Of a DNA stretch of 64,000 nt, positions 49,796-59,175 are shown in pieces (position 1 is the first letter of the stretch; the number at the start of each line of letters is the position of its first letter). Below the pieces are notes generated by a model, which was not told the DNA's origin, searched no databases, and saw only the letters and a list, made by a program, of their open reading frames with translations. The position numbers were made by a program, and so were the translations under genes. Location of the stretch: assembly GCA_949471785.1 (NCBI GenBank), contig CASWRE010000010.1, forward strand, positions 1-64,000, written 5' to 3'. This stretch comes from an uncultured Lachnospiraceae bacterium (GTDB lineage: Bacteria; Bacillota; Clostridia; Lachnospirales; Lachnospiraceae).

Positions 49796-50872
49796 CTATT
49801 TTTCCAGGCGCCTCGCCGCATCCAGGATCATTTCCCTGGTCAGCCGATAGGGATAATGCTCCACATCCTCGTCCGCAATGATGCGGTCAGCCACCTTCGC
49901 CACATCCTCCACCGTCACGCCGATCTCACGCAGGCTGACCGGCAGATTTACCTTCTTATTAAAATCCCGCAGCATTTCACATTCTTTTTCCTGGCCGTCA
50001 ATCATGAGCAGCATTAGAACGCCAAAGCCGACTACCACCCCATGGAGATGAGTTTCTTCAAAACCCGGCAAACCGCACAGCGCGTAAAAAAACGCATGGG
50101 CCACGCCACCGTTGTAATCCATGGTATGATCCCGGGCCACCAGCATGGATACCCATCCGGTAGTCACGATGATGGTCAGTGCCGTCTGTTCCAGATCGAA
50201 AGAAGCTCTTCCCTCTCTGTTATCTCTAAGGGCCTGCTCGCCGTGTTCCAGCATGGTATCCAGGCACATCCGGGACAGGTTTACTCCCACCGCTTTGAAA
50301 TGCTCCAGACGCTCGTTTCGGGCGGACAGGCTGACCTCATAATATTTCGCGTATGTGTCGCCCATACCGGCCCACAGATACTGGTCGGGAGCCCTCGCTA
50401 TAATATCCGTATCGATAAATATATGATGCGCCCCTTCAAGAAAGTGGACAAAATCACAAAAACTGCCGTCCTCATGATAGACGATGGACAGAGACGAGGA
50501 AGCCGCGCAGTTAGAGGCGATGGTCGGAAAAGAAAAGTATGGTTTATTGAGATGCAAAGCCACCAGTTTTGCCGTATCCACGGCTTTGCCGCCGCCCACG
50601 GCAAAAATCATATCGGCTGTGCGCACGCTCTCCTGCTCCTCCAGGGCCTTCGCCGCCTCAAAGGTACAGTCTTTGCCATACCAGAAAAAATCCGTGATCT
50701 TCAATGCGCTTCCCTCTACGGCGGCCAGCAGCTTCTCCCGGGCCGCCGCCATGGCTTTGCGGCCGCCGATCACCACGGCCCTTTTGCCGCACCATTTACA
50801 GTATTTCGGGACTTCTTTATAGGCCCCCGGCCCCACCGTGTAGGACGGGATAATGATTGAATAGTCTTCCAT
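49796..50872 (-). CDS. iron-containing alcohol dehydrogenase, glycerol-dehydrogenase-like
   Basis: 358 residues. Nucleotide-binding AVGGGKAVDTAK and FPTIASNCAASSSLS, and metal ligands in the WAGMGDTYAKYYE, HAFFYALCG and THLHGVVVGFG segments: the GldA-type branch of group III alcohol dehydrogenases. It oxidises glycerol or reduces a small keto compound with NAD(H). AGGAGG-like site upstream (GAGGTCAGGTAC). Substrate not determinable. Confidence 0.88.
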   Translation of the reverse strand: MEDYSIIIPSYTVGPGAYKEVPKYCKWCGKRAVVIGGRKAMAAAREKLLAAVEGSALKITDFFWYGKDCTFEAAKALEEQESVRTADMIFAVGGGKAVDTAKLVALHLNKPYFSFPTIASNCAASSSLSIVYHEDGSFCDFVHFLEGAHHIFIDTDIIARAPDQYLWAGMGDTYAKYYEVSLSARNERLEHFKAVGVNLSRMCLDTMLEHGEQALRDNREGRASFDLEQTALTIIVTTGWVSMLVARDHTMDYNGGVAHAFFYALCGLPGFEETHLHGVVVGFGVLMLLMIDGQEKECEMLRDFNKKVNLPVSLREIGVTVEDVAKVADRIIADEDVEHYPYRLTREMILDAARRLEK

Positions 50873-50902
50873 GTACCTGACCTCCTCATTCCATCAGGCA
50901 TT

Positions 50903-51769
50903 TTACCTGTGTTCATAATATTTAGTTTCTCCACGGCTGCTGTCTGCCGTTGAAAAATGCAGACATTTCTGCGGACAAGCCCCCACGCACCTGCCGCAGC
51001 GTATGCACTCAGAGGAACGGGATATCTCGTTGACGGAGAGACCTACAGGGCACGACTTTTCACAGGCCCCGCAAGCGGCGCACCTCTCCTTCTCCCATCG
51101 AATCTGCACCAGGCTGAAACGGTTGAAGCACCCGTAAATAGCACCCAGCGGACATAAATACTGACAAAAAGGACGAAAAACTTTTACAGAAAGTACGACG
51201 ATAAAAAGTAGTACCCCCAGTTTCCACAAAAAAAGCCCGCCTGCCTGGCTGCGCAGGGATGTGTTGGCGCCAAGAAGGGGAAGAGCTCCGAACAATGTCC
51301 CGGACGGACACAAATATTTGCAGTATGCCGGAACCTTCGCGTAACCGCCAAACAGAAACAATGAACCTGCGCATACCAGAAACACCAATACCAAATATTT
51401 TCCGTATTTCAGAATATCATGAAACGGCAGCCGCTTCCGCTTTTCAAAAACGGGAACCTTATGCAAAAGATCCTGCGCCAGCCCAAAGGGGCACAGCCAG
51501 CCGCAGACAAACCGCCCCAGGAGACTTCCCACTACGAAAAAGAAGCCGATCATTCCGAAGGGAACCGAAAAGCCCTTCTGATTCAGTAGCGCCTGGAGCG
51601 CCCCGATGGGACAGGAAGCCAACGCTCCAGGGCAGGAATAGCAATTCAGCCCCGGCACACAGACATATTTCAGGCTGCCCTGATAGATTTTTCCTCTCAC
51701 AAAGCCATACGCATAGCCGTTTGTCAAAACCGTAAACAGCAATTGTACGGCCAGCCGCATTTTCCTCAT
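50903..51769 (-). CDS. NapH-like membrane iron-sulfur protein
   Basis: 288 residues. Four or five membrane helices with Cys motifs between them (FVCGWLCPFG, FCQYLCPLGA, and CPGALASCP), then two C-terminal 4Fe-4S clusters (CAACGACEKSCP and CIRCGRCVGACP). This is the NapH/RdxA-type polyferredoxin that passes electrons across or along the membrane. It follows a small CXXC protein and a TlpA-like lipoprotein in one operon, probably feeding reductant to the extracellular thioredoxin. Confidence 0.88.
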   Translation of the reverse strand: MRKMRLAVQLLFTVLTNGYAYGFVRGKIYQGSLKYVCVPGLNCYSCPGALASCPIGALQALLNQKGFSVPFGMIGFFFVVGSLLGRFVCGWLCPFGLAQDLLHKVPVFEKRKRLPFHDILKYGKYLVLVFLVCAGSLFLFGGYAKVPAYCKYLCPSGTLFGALPLLGANTSLRSQAGGLFLWKLGVLLFIVVLSVKVFRPFCQYLCPLGAIYGCFNRFSLVQIRWEKERCAACGACEKSCPVGLSVNEISRSSECIRCGRCVGACPQKCLHFSTADSSRGETKYYEHR

Positions 51770-51773
51770 TCCC

Positions 51774-51926
51774 TCACCCGATCCCGATACATTCCATGCA
51801 GATCATTACGGCCTTCTGCCAGATAACCGCAAACTGCCCCTGCAAGCCGCCGATGCCGAGGAACACGATCCCGGCCAGCGTGCCCCACACCCACAGATAC
51901 TGCCGGCTATTTTTCCAGAAACCCAT
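51774..51926 (-). CDS. CD1871A-type small CXXC membrane protein
   Basis: 50 residues, too short for most gene callers. One membrane helix (LWVWGTLAGIVFLGIGGL), then the conserved tail VMICMECIGIG with Cys-x-x-Cys at 43-46, which ends the protein as in the CD1871A family. GGAGG lies 8 nt before the ATG, and the start overlaps the TlpA gene by 20 bp. It stands between TlpA and NapH-like genes, the usual company of this family, and may link the two in thiol electron transfer. Confidence 0.8.
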   Translation of the reverse strand: MGFWKNSRQYLWVWGTLAGIVFLGIGGLQGQFAVIWQKAVMICMECIGIG

Positions 51927-52491
51927 GGATCATTTCCTCCCACTCTGACTTTTCCATGGCGCCCACCACCATGTCCAGGATCTCTCCGTTCCCATCCATA
52001 AAGAAAGTGGTCGGCACCGCCGTCACATCCGCGAGGAGCGCATTATATATGGACTCATTCAGGAGCAGGTGGGGATAATCCGCCCCGGTCTGCGCAATCA
52101 GATCTGCCGCCATCTCCAACTCCCCGGTTCCGGCTCCCTCCTGCACATCGCTGATAATCCCAATAACCTGAAACTCCTCCGGGCTGTAGGCTTTTGCCAA
52201 TTCCCCCAGCCCCGGCATCTCACTCAGGCACGGATTACAGTATGTCGCCCACACATTGACCATGGTGAGTTTTGACTTTGAAAAAATTTCCTCAGATACT
52301 TCATTTCCGTCCATATCCACACCGGAAAATTCCGTCCGGAAGACCGCAGATTCCTCCCCGGAAGACAGGCTGCCCGCCGCCGCCGAGGCGGAAGATTCCT
52401 CTGCTTTTCCTGTCCTGCCGCTCCCGCCGCATCCGGTTACTAAAATGGCCGCTATGACAGGCCATATAAGCCATGCCTCTATTTTTTTCAT
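51907..52491 (-). CDS. TlpA-like thioredoxin lipoprotein
   Basis: 194 residues from the ATG at 52491 (AGGAGG 6 nt upstream). Lipobox VTGC (Cys21), a Ser/Ala/Glu linker, then a TlpA/ResA thioredoxin fold with WATYCNPCLSEMP as the redox pair and the cis-Pro in VTAVPTTFF. It is anchored outside the membrane and reduces disulfides there. First gene of the TlpA / small CXXC / NapH-like operon. Confidence 0.92.
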   Translation of the reverse strand: MKKIEAWLIWPVIAAILVTGCGGSGRTGKAEESSASAAAGSLSSGEESAVFRTEFSGVDMDGNEVSEEIFSKSKLTMVNVWATYCNPCLSEMPGLGELAKAYSPEEFQVIGIISDVQEGAGTGELEMAADLIAQTGADYPHLLLNESIYNALLADVTAVPTTFFMDGNGEILDMVVGAMEKSEWEEMIHGFLEK

Positions 52492-52754
52492 AGACATCCT
52501 CCTGCAAAATCCTGGCAAATACCGGAACCTTTGCCCCAAGCTCTCCGGCGTATACTTCAGTATACCACAGATTTCGGCGCGCTGTCATCCCGGCTTTTAG
52601 AAAAATTCCTGTCGGACGATAATCTTACCAAATTTCCGATTTTGCGAGTATAATTTCTTGCCCCGCCGCCCCGCCAGACGTATAATGATGATTAACCGTA
52701 TAATTCACGGCAGACGCTTTGCCTGCCCATCCAGCAATAAGAAAGGCATACACC

Positions 52755-53963
52755 ATGATCAACACCCAATATACGGCCATGCTTGGCCAAAAAGACATTA
52801 TTTTTGAGATCTTCCACTACGCCACGGCCCGGGCGGCCGAGATCGGAACGGAGAACGTTTTCGATTTCAGCCTGGGGAACCCCTCCGTGCCCACGCCGAC
52901 GGCGGTAAACAACACGATGATCCGCAAACTGAGCGCCCTGAACCCCCTGACCCTGCACGGCTACAGCCCCAATAAAGGCCTCCCCGCAGTCCGGGAACAG
53001 CTGGCCACGGATCTGAACCGAAAATATGACTGTCATTATACATCCGACCATATCTTTATCACCGCCGGAGCCTCCGGCGCCCTGGCTCACGCGTTACGGG
53101 CCGTAACCAATCCGGGCGATGAAGTAATCACCTTCACTCCCTGTTTCCCTGAATACTATCCTTACGCCGCCGGGGCCGGCATACATTTAAAAACTCTGCC
53201 CGCCGATACGGATACCTTCCAGATTCCCCTGGAGCTTCTGAAAAAAGAGATCGGAGAACACACTGCCGCCGTACTCATCAACACGCCCAACAATCCCTCC
53301 GGCGTGGTATATTCCACCGAAACAATCCGTCGGCTGTCAAAGATCCTCACGGAACACGCCCGGATTCTGGGTCATCCGATCTTTCTGATCTCCGACGAGC
53401 CCTATCGGGATATCCTCTTTGACGGGGCGGACAGCCCTTACGTAGCCGGTTTCTATCCTGACACGCTGACCTGCTATTCTTTCAGCAAGTCCCTCTCCCT
53501 GCCCGGAGAGCGTATCGGCTACCTGGCCGTAAACCCGGAATGCGCCGGAGCAGAAACGATCATCGACATCTGCCCCCAGATCTCCCGCACCATCGGCCAC
53601 AACGGAGCCGCCGCCCTGATGCAGCACACAGTGGGAGATACCTGCGGCCTTACCGCTGATCTGGCGGTCTACGAAAAGAATAAAAACCTCCTCTATAAAG
53701 CGCTGCTCTCCTACGGCTACTCCTGTGTGGAGCCGAGCGGCGCCTTCTATATGTTCCCCCGTTCCTTAGAGCCGGACGATGAAGCTTTCTGCAAAAAAGC
53801 CATGGCCCTGGATCTGATGCTGGTACCCGGCAGCGCCTTCGGCTGCCCCGGATATTTCCGCATCGCCTACTGCGTCCCCACCGAGCGGGTGAAACGTTCG
53901 CTGCCGATATTTGAGCGACTGGCAAAGGAATACCGTGATAAGGGGAACCACGCGCAAAAGTGA
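52755..53963 (+). CDS. pyridoxal-phosphate aminotransferase, class I/II
   Basis: 402 residues from the ATG at 52755 (AAAGG 8 nt upstream). Conserved FSLGNPSVPTP, ITAGASGALAHAL, NTPNNPSGVVY, SDEPYRDI, the PLP lysine in YSFSKSLSLPGERIGYL, and a C-terminal FRIAYC. It is close to the aspartate/aromatic aminotransferase branch; the amino donor is not clear. Stands alone, with the convergent MATE gene 32 bp after it. Confidence 0.9.
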   Translation: MINTQYTAMLGQKDIIFEIFHYATARAAEIGTENVFDFSLGNPSVPTPTAVNNTMIRKLSALNPLTLHGYSPNKGLPAVREQLATDLNRKYDCHYTSDHIFITAGASGALAHALRAVTNPGDEVITFTPCFPEYYPYAAGAGIHLKTLPADTDTFQIPLELLKKEIGEHTAAVLINTPNNPSGVVYSTETIRRLSKILTEHARILGHPIFLISDEPYRDILFDGADSPYVAGFYPDTLTCYSFSKSLSLPGERIGYLAVNPECAGAETIIDICPQISRTIGHNGAAALMQHTVGDTCGLTADLAVYEKNKNLLYKALLSYGYSCVEPSGAFYMFPRSLEPDDEAFCKKAMALDLMLVPGSAFGCPGYFRIAYCVPTERVKRSLPIFERLAKEYRDKGNHAQK

Positions 53964-53995
53964 TCAAAATAAACAGGAAGAAACGCCCCAAACCT

Positions 53996-55357
53996 TTATT
54001 CCATTCGCTTAAGCTCCGGCAGGACCGTGACCAGCATCGTCACAAAGCAGGCCGTCCCGCCCACCACATTGGACACGGGCTCGGCCATGAACACGCCATC
54101 CGTCCCAAACCCGCAAAAATACGGAAACAGATAAGTCAGCGGAACCACCATAACCACCTTACGGAACAAGCTGAAAAACACCGCTTTGTTTCTTTTATTT
54201 AATGATTTGAACACCGTCTGCCCGCTGTACTGCAGCGCCTGAAAAACAAAAGCGGCAAAATACAGATGCAGGGCCGGCACGGCGTCCGCGAGAAGCTCCC
54301 TGTCCGAGCTGAAAATCCCGATGAACCATTCCGGCCGCCACTGGATCAGCAGCCAGACCGCCAGCGTATAGGCAATGCCGATGACAGTCATCAAAGTAAT
54401 AGCCTCCCGGACGCGGCCTGCCCGCTTCGCGCCGTAGTTATAGCTGATAACCGGCGATGCCCCCTCCGCCACCGCCATCACAGGCGTATCCAGAATCTGC
54501 CGCACAGAGGACACGATGGTCATGATCGAGACATAGATCTCGCCGCCAAAACGCATCAATACGCTGTTACAGGCAATCTGCACCAGGGAATTCGTGCACT
54601 GCATGATAAACGGCGCCAGGCCCAGGGCCATGATATCCTTCGCAAAGGGAAAATAATCTCCCGGATGCTTTTCTCTCTGAAAATATATCCTGTACTCCAG
54701 CCGTTTCCCCAGGATAAAATACGCCACAATGGCCACGGACAGCCCCTGGGAGATCACTGTGGCTATGGCCGCACCGGCCACGCCGCATTGCAGCCCGAAA
54801 ATAAACAGTGGGTCCAGGATCAGGTTAGCCACAGCCCCCGTAACCACCGACAGCATGGTGATGCCGGGAACCCCCTGGGCGTTCAGAAAAGGATTCATCC
54901 CCGTGGCGACCATGGAAAACAATGTTCCCAGCAGATAGATCCGCAGATAGACCAGCGCCTGAGATAAAGTCGCATCCGAAGCGCCGAACAGACTCAGCAG
55001 CGGCGCGGAAAACATTTCTCCCACCGCCATGATCAGTACCGCCGTCACACAAATCAGCCGAAAGGAGGTATTCATCAGCTTCTCCGCCTTCTCCCTGCCT
55101 CCCCGGCCCATCTCCATGGAAAACAGAGGCGCGCCGCCCATCCCATACATATTGGCAAACCCCATAATCAGAACGATCACCGGAAAACAGAGACCCACTG
55201 CTCCCAACGCATTGGTCCCCTCCCCGGGAATCCTTCCTATATAAATCCGATCCACAATGCTGTAAAGCAGATTTAAAAGCTGCGCTACCAGCATGGGAAA
55301 AGCCGTCTGCATAATATTCTGTATGGTTTTTCCGTTTTCAAAATCGACCTTTTTCAT
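53996..55357 (-). CDS. MATE-family efflux transporter
   Basis: 453 residues, about twelve membrane helices in two halves, opening with IQNIMQTAFPMLVAQLLNLLYSIVDRIYIG and the GxGGAPLFS segment typical of the MATE/NorM group; the second half begins near APFIMQCTNSLVQIA. Exports cationic compounds with Na+ or H+. The start ATG is preceded by GGGGAG at only 2 nt, so initiation may be weak. An inverted repeat lies 90 bp upstream. Confidence 0.92.
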   Translation of the reverse strand: MKKVDFENGKTIQNIMQTAFPMLVAQLLNLLYSIVDRIYIGRIPGEGTNALGAVGLCFPVIVLIMGFANMYGMGGAPLFSMEMGRGGREKAEKLMNTSFRLICVTAVLIMAVGEMFSAPLLSLFGASDATLSQALVYLRIYLLGTLFSMVATGMNPFLNAQGVPGITMLSVVTGAVANLILDPLFIFGLQCGVAGAAIATVISQGLSVAIVAYFILGKRLEYRIYFQREKHPGDYFPFAKDIMALGLAPFIMQCTNSLVQIACNSVLMRFGGEIYVSIMTIVSSVRQILDTPVMAVAEGASPVISYNYGAKRAGRVREAITLMTVIGIAYTLAVWLLIQWRPEWFIGIFSSDRELLADAVPALHLYFAAFVFQALQYSGQTVFKSLNKRNKAVFFSLFRKVVMVVPLTYLFPYFCGFGTDGVFMAEPVSNVVGGTACFVTMLVTVLPELKRME

Positions 55358-55448
55358 GACTCCCCGCTTGACAACATAAAAAATTTTCGATAATTTTATT
55401 TCCTAATTTTACACTGTTTACGACGAAAATCAACAGGTAACGGCGATC

Positions 55449-55468
55449 CGTTTCCTATAACGGAAACG
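55449..55468. promoter_or_regulatory. inverted repeat upstream of the MATE gene
   Basis: Perfect 7-bp arms CGTTTCC / GGAAACG around TATAAC. Possible operator for the MATE gene; no matching regulator gene is adjacent. Confidence 0.35.
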
Positions 55469-55530
55469 CAACTGGCCCGCAATCCTGAAACAGGGTTTTT
55501 CCGTTATCCAACGCTCCATCCTACCAAAGC

Positions 55531-55586
55531 AAAAAGCACTGGACGGGCAGCCCTGATGCCTCCGCATCTGACTATCCGACCAGTGC
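55531..55586 (-). terminator. terminator of the amino-acid ABC operon
   Basis: Stem GCACTGG / CCAGTGC extended by CGG/CCG after one mismatch, followed on the minus strand by TTTTTGC, 10 nt after the ATPase stop. Confidence 0.65.
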
Positions 55587-55595
55587 CTTCTTATC

Positions 55596-56387
55596 TCATC
55601 TCTTGTCTTCAAAATACCGTTCCAGGAACTGCCTGGTCCGCTCCTGGGTGGGCCGTTCGAACACGTCCTCCGGCGTACCGTACTCTGTCACCAGCCCGCT
55701 GTCCAGAAACAGAATCTTATCCGAAACCTCTCTGGCAAACTGCATCTCATGGGTTACAATCACCATCGTAGTTCTCTGGCCGGCCAGCTTGCGGATCACT
55801 TTCAGCACTTCCCCGGTAAGCTCCGGATCAAGAGCCGAGGTGGGTTCGTCGAAACACAGGATATCCGGCTTCATCATCAGCGCCCGGGCGATAGCCACAC
55901 GCTGCTGTTGGCCGCCGGAAAGCTGATGGGGATAATAATCCACCTTTTCTTTCAGCCCCACACTGTCCAGGACAGCCTCTCCTTCCTCACGGATCTGATG
56001 CAGGATCTCCTTCTTATGCTCTTTGTAGCCGGGCTGTTCCTTCTCCTTCAGCTCCCGGGCCAGCGTCACATTCTGCAGCGCCGTATACTGGGGAAACAGA
56101 TTAAAAGACTGGAACACCATACCGAAATGCATCCTGCGCCTGCGGATCTCGCTCTCACCGGTGGTGGCCGGGTCCGCCGCGTCAAAAATCACCTCGCCGC
56201 CCACCCGGATCACTCCCGCCGTGGGTCTTTCCAGGAAATTCAGGCAACGCAGCAGCGTAGTCTTACCGCTTCCCGACGCTCCGATCATCGACAGCGTCTC
56301 ACCTTTCTCCAGGGAGAAACTCACATCCCTCAGGACTTCCAGAGAGCCAAAATCCTTTCTGATCTTTTCCACTTCCAGAATCGCCAT
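55596..56387 (-). CDS. amino-acid ABC transporter ATP-binding protein
   Basis: 263 residues from the ATG at 56387 (AGGAGG 8 nt upstream; an ATG at 56396 is only 3 nt from it). Walker A GASGSGKTT, signature LSGGQQQRVAIARAL, Walker B ILCFDEPTSALDPE and the switch His in IVTHEM. GlnQ-type polar amino-acid importer ATPase, third gene after the binding protein and permease. Confidence 0.94.
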   Translation of the reverse strand: MAILEVEKIRKDFGSLEVLRDVSFSLEKGETLSMIGASGSGKTTLLRCLNFLERPTAGVIRVGGEVIFDAADPATTGESEIRRRRMHFGMVFQSFNLFPQYTALQNVTLARELKEKEQPGYKEHKKEILHQIREEGEAVLDSVGLKEKVDYYPHQLSGGQQQRVAIARALMMKPDILCFDEPTSALDPELTGEVLKVIRKLAGQRTTMVIVTHEMQFAREVSDKILFLDSGLVTEYGTPEDVFERPTQERTRQFLERYFEDKR

Positions 56388-56399
56388 CTCATGCACCTC

Positions 56400-57038
56400 C
56401 TATGCCCTGAAATAATCCAGTTTCTTCTCGGCACGGCCCAGCAGGATCGTCAGCAATCCGTTCAAAGCCAGGAAATACAGCGCCGTGGAAAACAGCGGCC
56501 AGATCAGGCCCTGTTTGGTAAAGCGCTCCGCGCTCATCAGGATTTCCGCCACGCCGATAACCCGGGCCAGGGAGGTATCCTTCGTCAGCGTAATCAGCTC
56601 ATTACCCATGGGCGGCACGATCCGCTTGATTACCTGTAAAAGAACCACCTTGAAAAACACCTGACTCTTTGTCATGCCCAGCACCTGCCCGGCCTCATAC
56701 TGCCCTTTCGGTATGCTCTCGATGCCGCCCCGGTATATCTCCGAAAAATAGGCCGCGTAGTTGATCACAAAGGCAATAGTGGCGGCCATAAATCGGTTGC
56801 TCATGGGAATACCCAAAAGGAGCCCCGGCGCATAGAGCACCACCATCAGCTGCAGCATCAGCGGCGTTCCCCGGATCACCCAGATAAACACCCTGGTCAG
56901 CCACTTTAACGGCCGAAATTTCGACATGGAGCCAAACGTGATCACCAGCCCCAGCGGGATTGCCAGCACCAGCGTCACGGCAAATAAACGTATATTTTCA
57001 GCAAAACCCTCAAACAGGGCCAGTACAGGTCCGGACAT
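56400..57038 (-). CDS. amino-acid ABC transporter permease
   Basis: 212 residues, five membrane helices, with the HisM/GlnP-type EAA loop (EAGQVLGMTKSQVFFKVVLLQ) and the conserved YAAYFSEIYRGGIESIPKGQ. It lies between the binding-protein gene and the ATPase gene (12-nt gap to the latter). Confidence 0.94.
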   Translation of the reverse strand: MSGPVLALFEGFAENIRLFAVTLVLAIPLGLVITFGSMSKFRPLKWLTRVFIWVIRGTPLMLQLMVVLYAPGLLLGIPMSNRFMAATIAFVINYAAYFSEIYRGGIESIPKGQYEAGQVLGMTKSQVFFKVVLLQVIKRIVPPMGNELITLTKDTSLARVIGVAEILMSAERFTKQGLIWPLFSTALYFLALNGLLTILLGRAEKKLDYFRA

Positions 57039-57098
57039 TACGATCCTCCGTTTTATCTGTAACCGTTCGACGCCCTCACGGTCACATACATTCTATAG

Positions 57099-58145
57099 TT
57101 ATTTTTTAATCAGCATCTCCGTCAGGCCATATCTTCCGGCAATCTCTTCCACCACACCATCCGCGTACAGTTCGTCGATGGCTGTGTTTACCTTCTCGGT
57201 AACGTCGCTGCCCTTGCGGAACGCGATGCCATACTCCTGCAGACCGAAATCATTGTCCAGATTTACCACCATATCGTCATAATCCGTACCCTCGCCCACC
57301 ATAGCCAAGGCGCACACGCTGTCCACCAGAGCCAAGTCAGCCGTACCGGCTTTCACTTCCATCAGAGCCTTTGCCATGGAATCACAGGCAACATAATTAG
57401 ACTTGGCAAAATACTCCTTGGCGGATACCTTCACCGTCTCGTCATCCTCAATCGTACCCTGCAGCTTGCCCTCGCCGGTAGAACCCTGTTCGGCTACTAC
57501 GGTCAGTCCGTCCACGCCGGCCATAACATCTGCCTCCCGATCCTTTTTCACCACGATCGCCTGCGTGTTGTTCAGGTACGGGTTGGAAATACTCATATTT
57601 TCCCTGCGCTCCGGTGTAATGCACATACCGTTCCACAGACAGTCAATATTCTTGGAATTCAGCTCGATCTCCTTGGAATCCCAGTTAATCTCCACAAATT
57701 CTACTTCAATGCCCAGTTTTTCGCAGACAGCCGTAGCCATCTCCGTATCAAAGCCCACAAAGGTGTTGGAATCATCATAATAATTCATGGGGGCAAACAG
57801 GGTCATCCCGACAACCAGCTTGCCTTTGCCCGATATGTATTCCCAGTCGGACTCGCCCTCCGTGGCGGAAGCCGCCGCTTCGTCAGAACCGGATGTCTCA
57901 GCCGCAGCGGATGCCGACGCCTCATCTGCACCGGAAGCCGTACTGCCCGCAGCCGAAGAACTTTCACCCGTCGCTTCATCCGAACCGGATGTCGCGTCCG
58001 CATCCGAACTCACCGCAGAAGACGTATCCGCCGCGCTTCCCGCGTCCGCAGAGCTGCCCGCAGCCGAACTTCCTGAACCGCCGCAGCCGGTAAACAGTGA
58101 CAGACATGTGGCCGCCGTCAGGGCCATTGCAATTAATCTCTTCAT
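57099..58145 (-). CDS. amino-acid ABC transporter substrate-binding lipoprotein
   Basis: 348 residues from the ATG at 58145 (AGGAG 11 nt upstream). Lipobox FTGC (Cys21) is followed by a very long low-complexity linker of Ser, Ala, Gly, Asp and Glu to about residue 98. The family-3 binding domain follows (GKLVVGMTLFAPMNYYDD, VGFDTEMATAV, DCLWNGMCITPERRE). The WNGM and PERRE residues match cystine and polar amino-acid binders. The linker probably spans the cell wall. Confidence 0.92.
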   Translation of the reverse strand: MKRLIAMALTAATCLSLFTGCGGSGSSAAGSSADAGSAADTSSAVSSDADATSGSDEATGESSSAAGSTASGADEASASAAAETSGSDEAAASATEGESDWEYISGKGKLVVGMTLFAPMNYYDDSNTFVGFDTEMATAVCEKLGIEVEFVEINWDSKEIELNSKNIDCLWNGMCITPERRENMSISNPYLNNTQAIVVKKDREADVMAGVDGLTVVAEQGSTGEGKLQGTIEDDETVKVSAKEYFAKSNYVACDSMAKALMEVKAGTADLALVDSVCALAMVGEGTDYDDMVVNLDNDFGLQEYGIAFRKGSDVTEKVNTAIDELYADGVVEEIAGRYGLTEMLIKK

Positions 58146-58288
58146 AATAATATGCACTCCTTTTCTCTTTTGTGCCTCATTGCTTTAGCACAGCACAGTG
58201 GCTATTATAGACCATAGAACTGAAAAGCGCAAGAGCATATTTTCAAAATTAACGCGTTGTGCAGGCAGCAATTACGGATATAACCAGC

Positions 58289-58336
58289 AATTCCCCGGAA
58301 ACCGGGAGCAACACTCCCAATGTTTTCCGGGGAATT
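58289..58336. terminator. hairpin after rnfB
   Basis: Perfect 13-bp stem AATTCCCCGGAAA / TTTCCGGGGAATT with a nested GGGAG/CTCCC stem in the loop, 38 nt after the rnfB stop. No T-run on either strand, so it may protect the rnf mRNA end as well as stop transcription. Confidence 0.6.
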
Positions 58337-58374
58337 GTAAGCGAAGGCTTTGCGTCCGCCTCCGCTTTCCGATC

Positions 58375-59163
58375 TTATACAATACTTTTCCGCGGACATG
58401 CCTCCCGGCATTTTCCGCAATCCGTACACAGGTCGTAATCGATCCTGGGAACGTTATTCTCCAGTTTCATCGCTCCTGCGGGACAATTTTTCTCACATTT
58501 TTTACAGCTGATACATCCGGCGTCACATTCCACCATAACCACTTTACCCCTGTCCGTACAGCTGCAGGCTGTATGAACCGTTGCGTCATAGGGCACCAGG
58601 CTGATCAGATGCTGGGGACATGCCGCCACACATTTTTTACAGGCCTTACATTTTTCCTTATCCACCCGGGCCACGCCGTTGATGACGTGGATGGCGTCAA
58701 AGGGACAAGCCCGTACACAATTACCGTATCCCAGGCAGCCGTTGTTACAGATCTTGGAACCGCCATTGGGCACATAGGCCATCATGGCGCAATCCTCCAT
58801 GCCGGTATAATTATACTGGATTTTTGATTTCTCGCAGTCACCCGCACAGTGCACGAAAGCCACCATCCGACGGGTCTCCGTCACTTCCTGGCCCATAATC
58901 GCGCCGATTTTCGACGCCACGGCAGAACCGCCCACCGGACAGCTGTTTGCCGGGGCCTCACCCCTAGCCACCGCTGCGGCAAGACCGTCGCAGCCCGGAT
59001 AGCCGCATGCGCCGCAATTATTGCCCGGCAGAACTTCGCGAACGGCCGTCTCTTTGGGGTCCACCTCCACCGCAAATATCTTACCCGCAAAGCCCAGCAG
59101 AAGGCCGATAACGATACCGGTCCCCCCCACCAGAGCTGCGGCGAGTATTACTCCTGTACTCAT
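58375..59163 (-). CDS. rnfB: Rnf complex subunit B
   Basis: 262 residues. N-terminal membrane anchor, then the RnfB iron-sulfur domain with NNCGACGYPGCDGLA, and several 4Fe-4S motifs (CIS-CKKCEKNCP, CTDCGKCREACP and CKACKKCVAACP). Takes electrons from reduced ferredoxin. Last gene of the operon, 12 nt after rnfA. Confidence 0.95.
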   Translation of the reverse strand: MSTGVILAAALVGGTGIVIGLLLGFAGKIFAVEVDPKETAVREVLPGNNCGACGYPGCDGLAAAVARGEAPANSCPVGGSAVASKIGAIMGQEVTETRRMVAFVHCAGDCEKSKIQYNYTGMEDCAMMAYVPNGGSKICNNGCLGYGNCVRACPFDAIHVINGVARVDKEKCKACKKCVAACPQHLISLVPYDATVHTACSCTDRGKVVMVECDAGCISCKKCEKNCPAGAMKLENNVPRIDYDLCTDCGKCREACPRKSIV

Positions 59164-59175
59164 AGCGTCCCCTCC

